In this document: positions 1 to 6,268 of the stretch, piece by piece
Numbering within the stretch: the stretch's first letter is position 1
How the letters are laid out: every line of letters begins with the position of its first letter
Assembly (NCBI GenBank): GCA_900552185.1
Contig: URYT01000099.1
Coordinates: forward strand, 1-7,165
Source: an uncultured Collinsella sp.
GTDB taxonomy: Bacteria; Actinomycetota; Coriobacteriia; Coriobacteriales; Coriobacteriaceae
Length of the DNA stretch: 7,165 nt
Direction: 5' to 3'
Made by a program: the position numbers and the translations under genes
Notes under the pieces: generated by a model
Databases searched by the model: none
What the model saw: only the letters and a program-made list of their open reading frames with translations
Told to the model about the DNA's origin: nothing

Positions 1-32
1 CTGCCATTGCTCCCGTTTTTAGTGCCGATTTT

Positions 33-41
33 TGCCATAAT
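33..41 (+). promoter_or_regulatory. Candidate extended -10 promoter of the HD-domain gene
   Basis: TG at 33-34, one spacer base, then CATAAT at 36-41 gives the TGn-TATAAT pattern of an extended -10 element, with five of six hexamer bases matching. No good -35 hexamer sits 16-18 bases upstream, as expected when an extended -10 carries the promoter. Transcription would start near 48, giving a leader of about 50 bases before the start codon at 98. The assignment rests on motif matching only, and sequence upstream of the window could hold another promoter. Confidence 0.45.
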
Positions 42-85
42 CGAGGTCGTGGGCTGCACATTGTAACCGATTGCGCATCCTTCTT

Positions 86-91
86 AAGGAG
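86..91 (+). promoter_or_regulatory. Ribosome binding site that fixes the start of the HD-domain gene
   Basis: AAGGAG at 86-91 lies 6 bases before the ATG at 98. This favours ATG 98 over the in-frame TTG at 71, which has no Shine-Dalgarno sequence, and over the out-of-frame ATG at 93, which lies only 1 base after the AAGGAG. Confidence 0.85.
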
Positions 92-97
92 CATGCC

Positions 98-1345
98 ATG
101 GCATCTAATCAAGAAACGGTCGTCATTAAGGCGCGCATGGACCGTATTCCCTCGGCGTTGTCGCCCGAACTTGTCGAGCGCATTGCCGCCGATCGTGCTT
201 CGGGCTATGTCAACCCGTATCGTTGCAACGACGATCAGGTCATTCGTCGTATTGATCGCGCCGCCGACAAAGGCACGCTCATGCGTCCGGCCTTTATGCG
301 CGATACCGAAAAGATTTTGCATTTGCCCGCATACACCCGTTATGCAGGCAAAACGCAGGTCTTTAGTTTTCGCAGCAACGATGACCTGTCGCGTCGCGGT
401 CTACACGTGCAGCTTGTCTCGCGCATCGCTCGCGATGTAGGACGTGCCCTGGGGCTCAATTGCGATCTGATCGAGGCGATTGGCCTGGGTCACGACTTGG
501 GACACACGCCTTTCGGCCATGCCGGCGAGCGCTTCCTCAACGATGTCTATCACGAGCGTACGGGGCGTTATTTTTTCCATAACGTGCAGTCGGTTCGCGT
601 GCTCGACGCGTTGTATGGCCGCAACGTGTCGCTCCAGACGCTCGACGGCGTGCTATGCCATAACGGCGAGTACGAGCAGCGTGTGTTTGAGCTCTCGGAC
701 ATGGGCTCCTTTGACCAGTTTGACCAGACGGTTGAGGATTGCATTGCCACGGGCTATAGCGCAATTGAGCATCTGCGTCCCATGACGCTCGAGGGCTGCG
801 TCGTTCGCATCTCGGATATTCTTGCCTACGTCGGTCGTGACCGTCAGGATGCGATCGCGGCGGGCCTGCTTTCGCCCGACGCTTTTGATGATGGCCGGGG
901 CGGTGCCTACAACAGTTGGATCCTCACGCATGCCTCCATCGATATCGTTGAGCACAGCTATGGTAAGCTGCGCATCGAGATGAGCGAGGACCTGTTTGAG
1001 GAAATTCGCCGAGCCAAGCGCGAGAACTACGAGAAGATCTATAGCAAGGGCGGTATCGAAGGCGATTCCGAGGCGGAGCTGCGCGAGGCGTTCGTAAAGC
1101 TCTACGACCGTTGCCTGCGGGATCTAAACAGTGGCGACGAGTCCTCTTACATCTTTAAGCACCATATTTCGCGCATTGAGCAGCAGCTTTCCTACTATGA
1201 TCGCACTTATGCCTGGCAGGACGACAAGGATCAAGCCGTGGTGGATTATATCGCGAGCATGACGGACGGTTATTTCTGCGAGCTGACGAGCAAGCTGTTC
1301 CCTGGTCTGGAGTTTCCGCACCGTACCTATATTAACGAACGGTAG
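98..1345 (+). CDS. HD-domain deoxynucleoside triphosphate triphosphohydrolase (dGTPase family)
   Basis: This 415-residue protein belongs to the HD superfamily, Dgt-like branch, whose members hydrolyse dNTPs to deoxynucleoside plus inorganic triphosphate and so affect dNTP pools in the cytosol. The metal site is visible: H103 (in GLHVQLVSRIAR), H132-D133 (in GLGHDLGHTPFGHAGE) and D240 (in RISDILAY), with further family-type histidines at 136, 141 and 161. The segment around 84-89 (GKTQVF) matches the conserved N-terminal part of dGTPases. The usual RLTHS around the first metal histidine is here RGLHVQ, so this is a divergent subfamily and its preferred substrate is uncertain. The start is ATG 98 because AAGGAG lies 6 bases upstream; an in-frame TTG at 71 would add nine residues. 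It stands alone after a candidate extended -10 promoter. Its last codons form the left arm of a LexA-box palindrome, with rarA 61 bases downstream. The family is secure; dGTP specificity is not. Confidence 0.9.
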   Translation: MASNQETVVIKARMDRIPSALSPELVERIAADRASGYVNPYRCNDDQVIRRIDRAADKGTLMRPAFMRDTEKILHLPAYTRYAGKTQVFSFRSNDDLSRRGLHVQLVSRIARDVGRALGLNCDLIEAIGLGHDLGHTPFGHAGERFLNDVYHERTGRYFFHNVQSVRVLDALYGRNVSLQTLDGVLCHNGEYEQRVFELSDMGSFDQFDQTVEDCIATGYSAIEHLRPMTLEGCVVRISDILAYVGRDRQDAIAAGLLSPDAFDDGRGGAYNSWILTHASIDIVEHSYGKLRIEMSEDLFEEIRRAKRENYEKIYSKGGIEGDSEAELREAFVKLYDRCLRDLNSGDESSYIFKHHISRIEQQLSYYDRTYAWQDDKDQAVVDYIASMTDGYFCELTSKLFPGLEFPHRTYINER

Positions 1346-1349
1346 TTCG
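1336..1349. promoter_or_regulatory. Perfect SOS (LexA) box, CGAAC-N4-GTTCG, upstream of rarA
   Basis: CGAACGGTAGTTCG is a perfect palindrome of two 5-base arms around a 4-base spacer. It matches the LexA/DinR operator of Gram-positive bacteria and actinobacteria (CGAAC-N4-GTTCG) at all ten arm positions, although the spacer GGTA does not fit the Bacillus RNRY preference. It covers the last codons and stop of the HD-domain gene. Its centre is about 21 bases upstream of TATACT at 1361-1366, so it overlaps the -35 region of the candidate rarA promoter, a typical repressor position. Flanking ATTAA (1331-1335) and TTAAT (1352-1356) extend the symmetry with a two-base offset. That LexA binds here is inferred from the motif and from the DNA-repair role of the downstream gene. 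Confidence 0.7.
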
Positions 1350-1360
1350 TATTAATTCGG

Positions 1361-1366
1361 TATACT
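1361..1366 (+). promoter_or_regulatory. rarA: Candidate -10 element of the rarA promoter
   Basis: TATACT matches five of six bases of TATAAT and lies 46 bases upstream of the preferred rarA start. The -35 region at 1338-1343 (AACGGT) is a poor match to TTGACA and is covered by the LexA-type palindrome. Transcription would start near 1373. A weak -35 together with a close operator suits a regulated promoter, but the assignment is by motif alone. Confidence 0.4.
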
Positions 1367-1406
1367 GGTTAGTTGAAAACGTTTTTGATTGATGCACGGG
1401 ATGGCT

Positions 1407-2756
1407 ATGGACGACCTTTTTTCTGCCTCGACGCGCGAGCGTTCCTTTAAAAATGCGCCGCTCGCGGTGCGCATGCGACCCAATTCGCTCGACGAGTACG
1501 TGGGCCAGCAAAAGGCCGTCGGTAAGGGCTCATGGTTGCGTGCCGCGATCGAGCACGACGTGCTTTCGAGCGTGATTCTGTACGGGCCGGCCGGTACGGG
1601 TAAGACGACGCTGGCCCACATTATCGCCAACCATACCAAGAGCGAGTTTGTCGAGGTCAGCGCTGTGACGGGTACCGTAAAGGATCTTCGCCGCGTGATT
1701 GACGAGGCCAAGACGCGCCTGAATACGTACGACCGCCGCACCATCTTGTTCATCGATGAGATTCACCGCTTCTCTAAGTCGCAGCAGGATGCCCTGCTAC
1801 ATGCAGTTGAGAACCGTACTGTCGTTATGATTGGCGCTACGACAGAGAATCCGTACTTCGAGGTCAACTCCGCACTGTTGTCGCGCGGGCGCGTGGTAGA
1901 GCTTGAGCACCTGAAGGACGAGGATATCGCCATGCTTATCGAGCGTGCGCTCGAGGCGCCGCAGGGTTTGAACGGCAAGTTCTCGGCCGATGAGGATACG
2001 GTTAAGACCATCTGCACGCTGGCAGCGGGTGACGCTCGCTCGGCGCTCACGACGCTCGAACTTGCGAGCGAGATTGCCGTCACGCGTCCCGATACCGAGG
2101 GAACGCCAGCGCCCGCGGCGGGGGAGCGCTATCCCATCACCGTGGATGACGTGAAGATCGCCAACCCGCGTCGTGGATTTTCGTATGACAAAAACGGCGA
2201 CATGCACTACGACATCATCAGTGCGTTCATCAAGTCCATGCGCGGTAGCGACCCCGATGCCACGATCTATTGGCTCGCGCGCATGATTGATGCGGGGGAG
2301 GATCCCAAGTTTATCGCTCGCCGTATTATGATTCAGGCTTCTGAGGATGTTGGCAACGCCGACCCGCAGGCGCTTTTGGTGGCGCATGCCGCGTTTAAGT
2401 CTGCCGAGGTCATTGGCTATCCCGAGTGCCGCATTAACCTGGCTCAGGCTGCACTCTATGTGTGTTTGGCCCCTAAATCCAACGCGTGTGAGGCTTCGAT
2501 TGATGCGGCGCTGGCCGATATCCATTCTAGTGGGCTTCGCGAGGTGCCGAGTTATCTGCGCGATCGCCATCGCCCAGGCAGCGACGACTACGGTGTGTAT
2601 AAATACCCGCACGATTATCCCGAAGGCTGGGTCGATCAGCGCTATTTGCCCGAGGGGCTGGAGCGCGGTGCGTTCTGGCAGCCTGCCGGGCGCGGCTGGG
2701 AAGAGTGGCGCGTAGAGCAAAGCGAGCGCGACCGCAGCGGGAATGCACCGAAGTAG
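1407..2756 (+). CDS. rarA: Replication-associated recombination protein A (RarA/MgsA), AAA+ ATPase
   Basis: This 449-residue AAA+ ATPase of the RarA/MgsA/WRNIP1 family acts at stalled replication forks and on single-stranded DNA ends. Visible motifs are Walker A GPAGTGKT (60-67), Walker B ILFIDE (113-118), sensor 1 GATTENP (143-149) and the arginine finger in LLSRGRV (about 160). The sensor 2 region is GDARSALTTLE. The C-terminal tetramerisation half carries family-specific blocks such as GEDPKFIARR, ASEDVGNADP, VPSYLRDRH and YKYPHDYPEGWV. Length is normal for the family and no key residue is missing. Several in-frame starts compete: TTG 1389, ATG 1392, ATG 1401 and ATG 1407. I prefer 1407 because the protein then begins MDDLF, a common RarA N-terminus, and GGGA lies 5 bases upstream; the alternatives add two to six residues. 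A perfect LexA box lies just upstream, suggesting DNA-damage induction. Confidence 0.96.
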   Translation: MDDLFSASTRERSFKNAPLAVRMRPNSLDEYVGQQKAVGKGSWLRAAIEHDVLSSVILYGPAGTGKTTLAHIIANHTKSEFVEVSAVTGTVKDLRRVIDEAKTRLNTYDRRTILFIDEIHRFSKSQQDALLHAVENRTVVMIGATTENPYFEVNSALLSRGRVVELEHLKDEDIAMLIERALEAPQGLNGKFSADEDTVKTICTLAAGDARSALTTLELASEIAVTRPDTEGTPAPAAGERYPITVDDVKIANPRRGFSYDKNGDMHYDIISAFIKSMRGSDPDATIYWLARMIDAGEDPKFIARRIMIQASEDVGNADPQALLVAHAAFKSAEVIGYPECRINLAQAALYVCLAPKSNACEASIDAALADIHSSGLREVPSYLRDRHRPGSDDYGVYKYPHDYPEGWVDQRYLPEGLERGAFWQPAGRGWEEWRVEQSERDRSGNAPK

Positions 2757-2787
2757 CTGCTGATAATTTTGTCCCACGTTGCTGCTC

Positions 2788-2818
2788 TTGGCATGTTCGG
2801 TCCCCTTTGGGGTACCAT
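2788..2818 (+). promoter_or_regulatory. Candidate promoter and small hairpin before the DUF948-sigma operon
   Basis: The 100-base gap after rarA is the only place in the window for a promoter of the four-gene operon. TTGGCA (2788-2793) and TACCAT (2813-2818) resemble -35 and -10 elements, but the 19-base spacing is long. Within it, GGT-CCCC (2799-2805) pairs with GGGG-T-ACC (2809-2816) around a TTT loop with one bulged base. This hairpin lacks a T-run, so it is not a convincing terminator for rarA. GGGTAC at 2810-2815 resembles the -10 of SigB/SigF-type promoters, but no GTTT-type -35 lies at the right distance. Call is tentative. Confidence 0.3.
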
Positions 2819-2856
2819 GAAAAGCGTCTGTATTTCGATTTTTCCGGGAGGCTTGT

Positions 2857-3444
2857 ATGAGTCCCATTCAAATCGCCCTGCTGCTGCTCGCCGTTGCCGG
2901 CGTGTGGGCCATCGCTGAGCTCGCGCTTACCCTGCGCAAGACACGCAATGTTGTCGACTCGCTCGATAAGACCGTGAACGACCTCAACAACACCATCGCC
3001 GAGGCTCAGCCTGTGGTGGCAAAGCTCGATGGCGCTGTCGATGAGCTTACGCCGGCGCTTGCCCAGATGGAGCCGCTGCTTAAGTCGAGCAAGACGGCAG
3101 TTGATGCCCTTACCTCCAATCTCGTAGAGGTCGAAGCCGTGGTTCGCGACATTTCCGAGGTTACGGGCAGCATGGCCGAGGCCAGCAATGCTGTGTCGAG
3201 CGTGACCGACTCTGCCGCCGGTGCTGTGCAGAAGCTCTTCAATAAGGTGAAGGCTCCTGCAGCCGACGCCGATCGCAAGCTCGCCGCTGCCGCTGCGGAG
3301 GCCGAGCAGCCTACCGAGCGCGTCCTAATTGGCGAGGACGAGGCCGCCGCGGGCGACGATGATGGTCAGAAGTCTGTATCCAAGCCGGCTCAGTATTACA
3401 CCTATACGCCCGCCGAGACCTCTGAGGAGTCCTGCGATGAGTAG
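2857..3444 (+). CDS. DUF948-family membrane-anchored coiled-coil protein
   Basis: This 195-residue protein has one N-terminal transmembrane helix (about residues 4-26), then a long helical stretch with regular hydrophobic spacing and few prolines (about 28-130, rich in VV/LD/VDEL repeats). It ends in an Ala/Glu-rich and then disordered acidic tail. This is the layout of the DUF948 (UPF0478) family, which includes Bacillus YtxG; molecular function is unknown. The predicted topology is a short N-terminus, a membrane anchor and a long coiled-coil domain, suggesting a scaffold or envelope role. Translation starts at ATG 2857, with GGGAGG at 2846-2851, 5 bases upstream. It is the first gene of the operon, and its end overlaps the anti-sigma gene by 8 bases. 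Bacillus ytxG is itself a SigB-dependent stress gene, so its place beside a SigB-like sigma factor fits. Family call is by architecture and pattern and was not searched. Confidence 0.75.
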   Translation: MSPIQIALLLLAVAGVWAIAELALTLRKTRNVVDSLDKTVNDLNNTIAEAQPVVAKLDGAVDELTPALAQMEPLLKSSKTAVDALTSNLVEVEAVVRDISEVTGSMAEASNAVSSVTDSAAGAVQKLFNKVKAPAADADRKLAAAAAEAEQPTERVLIGEDEAAAGDDDGQKSVSKPAQYYTYTPAETSEESCDE

Positions 3445-3814
3445 CGAAGCAACCTGCCCTATCACGCTGACCGTTGCCGGTGACCCGCGTCTCGCTCGCC
3501 TTGTGCGCATGACGGCAGCCAACGTTGGTGCCCTGTGCTCTATGTCTGTCGATCGCATCGAGGACATCCGCATGGCTGCCGAGGAAGCCTTTATCTTTGG
3601 CTGCACGGCTGTTGATTCCGACGACATCTCAATCAAATTCGATGTCGATGAATCTCACGTTGGCATGACCTTTACCTTTGGCGATCAGGCCACCGTCGAA
3701 GAGGATGACCAGGCTGCTGTTTATGCCGAGCTTATTTTGGCGAGCGTGTGCGACTCCTACGAAAAGACTGCGGCGCCCCTGACGCTTTCCCTCGACCTCA
3801 AGGCGGATATTTAA
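3437..3814 (+). CDS. RsbW/SpoIIAB-like anti-sigma factor with degenerate ATP site
   Basis: The 125-residue product resembles the anti-sigma kinase fold (GHKL, HATPase_c_2) of RsbW/SpoIIAB. The block IEDIRMAAEEAF (41-52) lines up with the RsbW N-box (IEDMKIAVSEACTN), ISIKFDV (64-70) with the central strand, and AELILASVCDSY (97-108) with the helix after the ATP lid. The acidic E50 is retained, but the Mg-binding asparagine is F54. No DxGxG (G1) or GxG (G2) box is visible, and the protein is about 35 residues shorter than Bacillus RsbW. It may therefore bind sigma without ATP binding or kinase activity. The start is ATG 3437, because GAGGAG at 3424-3429 lies 7 bases upstream and the gene overlaps DUF948 by 8 bases; longer in-frame starts run through the DUF948 gene. 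The sigma gene begins one base after its stop, supporting a cognate pair. No RsbV-like antagonist is in the window. Homology is inferred from weak similarity and context. Confidence 0.7.
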   Translation: MSSEATCPITLTVAGDPRLARLVRMTAANVGALCSMSVDRIEDIRMAAEEAFIFGCTAVDSDDISIKFDVDESHVGMTFTFGDQATVEEDDQAAVYAELILASVCDSYEKTAAPLTLSLDLKADI

Positions 3815-3815
3815 T

Positions 3816-4607
3816 ATGACCGAACGTTCCCGGAGCGGCAAGACCGCTTGGGACAAGGAGAAAACCCGCGAGCTGTTTCGTCGCTACAAGGAGACCGGTG
3901 ATCCGGACGCCCGTGAACAGCTCGTCATGTCCCATATGAACCTGGTAAGGTTTCTTGCCAACAAATTTAAGAATCGCGGCGAGCCGCTCGACGACCTCAT
4001 GCAGGTCGGCTATCTGGGTTTGCTCAAGGCTATCGACCGCTTTGACCCCGAGCGCGGACTCGAGTTCACGACGTTTGCGACACCCACTATCCTGGGCGAG
4101 ATCAAACGCCATTTCCGCGACAAGGGCTGGAGCGTGCGCGTACCGCGTCGTCTGCAGGAGCTCTCGGCCAAGGTCAACCAGGCTACTGACAAACTTACCA
4201 ACGAGCTGCAGCGTTCGCCCAAGGTTGAGGAGATCGCTGAGTATCTAGATGTGACTGTCGATGAGGTCCTCGAGGCTATGGAATCGTCTTCGGCCTATAC
4301 CTCGGTGCCCATCGAGGCTCCTGGTGCGTCCGATTCCGACGATGCGCCCTCGATTCTCGACCGTTACGCCGACGATGACAACGAGCTCGACTTTACCGAT
4401 GACCGCCTGGTGATCGAGGAAGCCGTCCGCGATTTCTCGCCGCGCGAGCGCGAGGTGATCGAGCTGCGCTTTGTGAAGGGCATGACCCAGATCGAGATTG
4501 CCAAGAAGCTGGGCATCTCGCAGGTGCAGGTTTCGCGTCTGCTGCGCCGCACGCTTAAGAAGATTCAGGACAAGATCGACCCCGACGGAGTGATGATTCG
4601 TTCATGA
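3816..4607 (+). CDS. SigB/SigF/SigG-type alternative RNA polymerase sigma factor
   Basis: This 263-residue group 3 sigma-70 factor directs RNA polymerase to a stress or developmental regulon. Region 2 spans about 42-111: NLVRFLANKF, then DDLMQVGYLGLLKAIDRFDPERG (core binding) and FTTFATPTILGEIKRHFRDKGW (-10 recognition), ending RVPRR. Region 3 follows (about 113-157), then an acidic linker (about 168-197). Region 4 (about 206-252) carries the helix-turn-helix MTQIEIAKKLGISQVQVSRLL for -35 contact. The TPTILGEIKRHFRDK and ISQVQVSRL blocks are characteristic of the SigB/F/G group rather than housekeeping or ECF factors. Length matches Bacillus SigB (about 262). The start is ATG 3816, one base after the anti-sigma stop, with AAGGCGG at 3800-3806 as ribosome binding site. 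Its stop overlaps the next gene's start (ATGA). Control by the upstream anti-sigma protein is inferred from adjacency. Coriobacteriia are not known to sporulate, so a SigB-like stress role is more likely. Confidence 0.93.
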   Translation: MTERSRSGKTAWDKEKTRELFRRYKETGDPDAREQLVMSHMNLVRFLANKFKNRGEPLDDLMQVGYLGLLKAIDRFDPERGLEFTTFATPTILGEIKRHFRDKGWSVRVPRRLQELSAKVNQATDKLTNELQRSPKVEEIAEYLDVTVDEVLEAMESSSAYTSVPIEAPGASDSDDAPSILDRYADDDNELDFTDDRLVIEEAVRDFSPREREVIELRFVKGMTQIEIAKKLGISQVQVSRLLRRTLKKIQDKIDPDGVMIRS

Positions 4608-6016
4608 GTGAGCACCCCCAACAAACCGATCGCGTGCTGCGCGACACCCGCATTCTGACGCTGCGCATTTGGGCTGTTGTCGGCTGCATTGTCATCGCCG
4701 CTGTCATCTTTAACCTTATGGGCATCCTGGCACCGGTTATTGAGTTTCTTGCCGTCGGTTCCATCATTGCTTTTGTGATGTCCCCGATCACCAACTGGCT
4801 CGAGCACCATGGCGTGAATCGCGGCATCGGTTCGCTTGTCGCGCTTATTGTTGTTGTTGCCGTGCTCGTCGGTGTCGTTTGCATCTTGTCGCCGATTCTC
4901 TTTGGTCAGATCATGGAAGTCCTGAGCCGCCTGCCCGAGCAGCTTCGTGTTGCGGGTGGCGATCTCAATGAGATGATCTCGCATGCCAAGACGCTCAACA
5001 ACACGCCGCTCAAGGAGTATTTGGACGATAATCTTTCGTCCCTGGTTACCGTGGCATCGAAGTATGTGTCTCAGATTGCTGCCGAGCTTGGTCGCGGTGT
5101 GTTCCCGCTCATCACCAATACGGCCTCGCAGTTGTTCGTGATCTTCCTTGGTCTGGTGCTTGCCTACTGGATGGCCTGCGACTACCCTTGCATGCATCAC
5201 GAGATTTGCACCATCATCGGTCAGGAGAAGGAGACCTCGTACCGCTTTATGGTCGCCATCCTTTCTCGCTCTGTCGGCGGCTACATGCGCGGTATGGTCG
5301 TGACGTCCATCTGCGGTGGTTTCCTCGCCTTTATCGGTTTTATGATCATCGGTCATCCGTATGCGGCGCTCATGGCTATCTTTACCGGCATCATGCATTT
5401 GGTTCCGGTCGTCGGTCCCTGGGTGAGCGCAGCAATCGCCACGGTACTCGGTTTCATGTTCAGCCCCATGTTGGCGTTATGGACGCTCATCGTGACGATG
5501 GTCGCGCAAAACGTCACCGACAATGTGATTTCGCCTAAGGTCATGCAGAGCTCAGTGCAGGTGCATCCCATTATGAGCCTCACGGCGCTCGTTATTGGTT
5601 CGGCACTCATGGGGCCCATCGGCATGATTATTGCCATCCCGCTTTGTGCGGCCCTCAAGGGCATCTTCGTGTACTACTTCGAGAATGAGACCGGCCGTCA
5701 GCTTGTGGCCTATGACGGCGCCGTGTTTAAGGGCACGCCGTACCGCGATGCCGATGGCAACCCGGTCGCCGCCTACGACGCGCTCGGCGACGACACTTTC
5801 ATTTACGAGTCCGAGCTCATCGGCAACGAGACTGCGCCCGAGGCCCAAGCGATGCCTAAGCCCGAGTTCGATAATCCCTGGATCAAGCTCTCGGGTTTGC
5901 AACCCGATGCCACGGGCTTCTTCAAGAATCCCTTCGCCAAGGACGATGACTCCAACTCGGACGACGATACCAAAACCGGCATCGACGGCTCCATGGACGA
6001 TTCGGATTCTAAATAG
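4604..6016 (+). CDS. AI-2E family transporter (TqsA/PerM-like permease) with acidic C-terminal tail
   Basis: This 470-residue polytopic membrane protein belongs to the AI-2E transporter family (formerly UPF0118), whose members export signals or ions; the substrate cannot be read from the sequence. Hydrophobic segments lie at about 22-42, 46-62, 77-99, 173-191, 231-250, 252-285, 287-305 and 325-358. The hydrophilic loop at about 105-165, between the third and fourth helices, is typical. Signature patterns are HLVPVVGPWVSA (265-276) and QNVTDNVISPKVM (302-314), followed by HP. After the last helix comes about 110 hydrophilic residues ending in an Asp/Ser-rich stretch (445-470), unusually long for a family near 350-400 residues. 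The ATG overlaps the sigma factor stop by 4 bases. The nearest Shine-Dalgarno-like GGAG is 13 bases away, so translation probably depends on coupling. AI-2E genes also lie beside alaS in Bacillus (yrrI), so the neighbourhood is partly conserved. Confidence 0.92.
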   Translation: MSEHPQQTDRVLRDTRILTLRIWAVVGCIVIAAVIFNLMGILAPVIEFLAVGSIIAFVMSPITNWLEHHGVNRGIGSLVALIVVVAVLVGVVCILSPILFGQIMEVLSRLPEQLRVAGGDLNEMISHAKTLNNTPLKEYLDDNLSSLVTVASKYVSQIAAELGRGVFPLITNTASQLFVIFLGLVLAYWMACDYPCMHHEICTIIGQEKETSYRFMVAILSRSVGGYMRGMVVTSICGGFLAFIGFMIIGHPYAALMAIFTGIMHLVPVVGPWVSAAIATVLGFMFSPMLALWTLIVTMVAQNVTDNVISPKVMQSSVQVHPIMSLTALVIGSALMGPIGMIIAIPLCAALKGIFVYYFENETGRQLVAYDGAVFKGTPYRDADGNPVAAYDALGDDTFIYESELIGNETAPEAQAMPKPEFDNPWIKLSGLQPDATGFFKNPFAKDDDSNSDDDTKTGIDGSMDDSDSK

Positions 6017-6022
6017 GCCCTA

Positions 6023-6262
6023 TTAACGTTTCTTGAAGTTGTAAATGACAATAAACGCGAGCAAAGCGATTGATAAGGGGCCGGCTACATAGAAAAAGAG
6101 AACGTCAATTGCGCGTAGAGTGTAATAAGCCTTATCGCCGGACATTACTGCATACAATACGTAGCCAAATGCTGGTTGGTTTGCGTACCAGCAGGAGAAG
6201 GCCAAGAGCGCTAAAAGTGCTAGTACCAGAAGTGCATTCAGGACAAATCGTCTACTTTTCAT
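6023..6262 (-). CDS. Small two-helix membrane protein, unknown function
   Basis: I do not recognise this 79-residue protein. It has a basic start (MKSRR), a hydrophobic helix at about 7-26, a polar loop with aromatics (about 27-50), a second helix at about 52-74, and a basic end (NFKKR). By the positive-inside rule both ends would be cytoplasmic. A cysteine at residue 24 follows AFS, a poor lipobox, so a lipoprotein is less likely. It is probably real: on the minus strand AAGGAG (plus 6269-6274) lies exactly 6 bases before the ATG, the protein has a clean two-helix pattern, and local base composition is more AT-rich than its neighbours. Its stop is 6 bases from the stop of the AI-2E gene (convergent), and it is divergent from alaS. 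No terminator is visible between the convergent stops, so the operon's transcript probably runs antisense through it. Confidence 0.7.
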   Translation of the reverse strand: MKSRRFVLNALLVLALLALLAFSCWYANQPAFGYVLYAVMSGDKAYYTLRAIDVLFFYVAGPLSIALLAFIVIYNFKKR

Positions 6263-6268
6263 CGATCG

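Noticed and set aside
1331..1356. Hairpin at the end of the dNTPase gene as an intrinsic terminator
   Set aside because: The ten-pair symmetrical sequence has a two-base bulge and no T-run after it. The core is better explained as a LexA-type operator.
2810..2815. SigB-type -10 (GGGTAC) as evidence for self-regulation of the sigma operon
   Set aside because: No GTTT-like -35 lies 12-17 bases upstream, so the match is a single short hexamer inside a hairpin.
1797..2867. Long minus-strand open frame (356 codons) opposite rarA
   Set aside because: It is a shadow of the high-GC rarA coding strand: Arg/His-rich, without domain signatures, and opposite a clearly functional gene.
3329..3436. Longer anti-sigma frame starting upstream, inside the DUF948 gene
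   Set aside because: The added 36 residues are Arg/Pro-rich out-of-frame translation of DUF948 coding sequence. ATG 3437 has GAGGAG 7 bases upstream and begins the region resembling RsbW.
3822..3829. GAACGTTC palindrome at the start of the sigma gene as a second LexA box
   Set aside because: The half sites have no 4-base spacer, the sequence lies inside the coding region just after the start codon, and an 8-base palindrome is easily found by chance.
4565..5398. Minus-strand open frame (277 codons) opposite the AI-2E gene
   Set aside because: Its composition (Asp/His/Arg/Asn-rich, low hydrophobicity, no domain) is what antisense reading of a membrane protein gene gives.
6191..6262. Lipoprotein signal in the small membrane protein
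   Set aside because: The sequence before Cys24 (AFS) is a poor lipobox and the second hydrophobic helix argues for a plain two-helix membrane protein.
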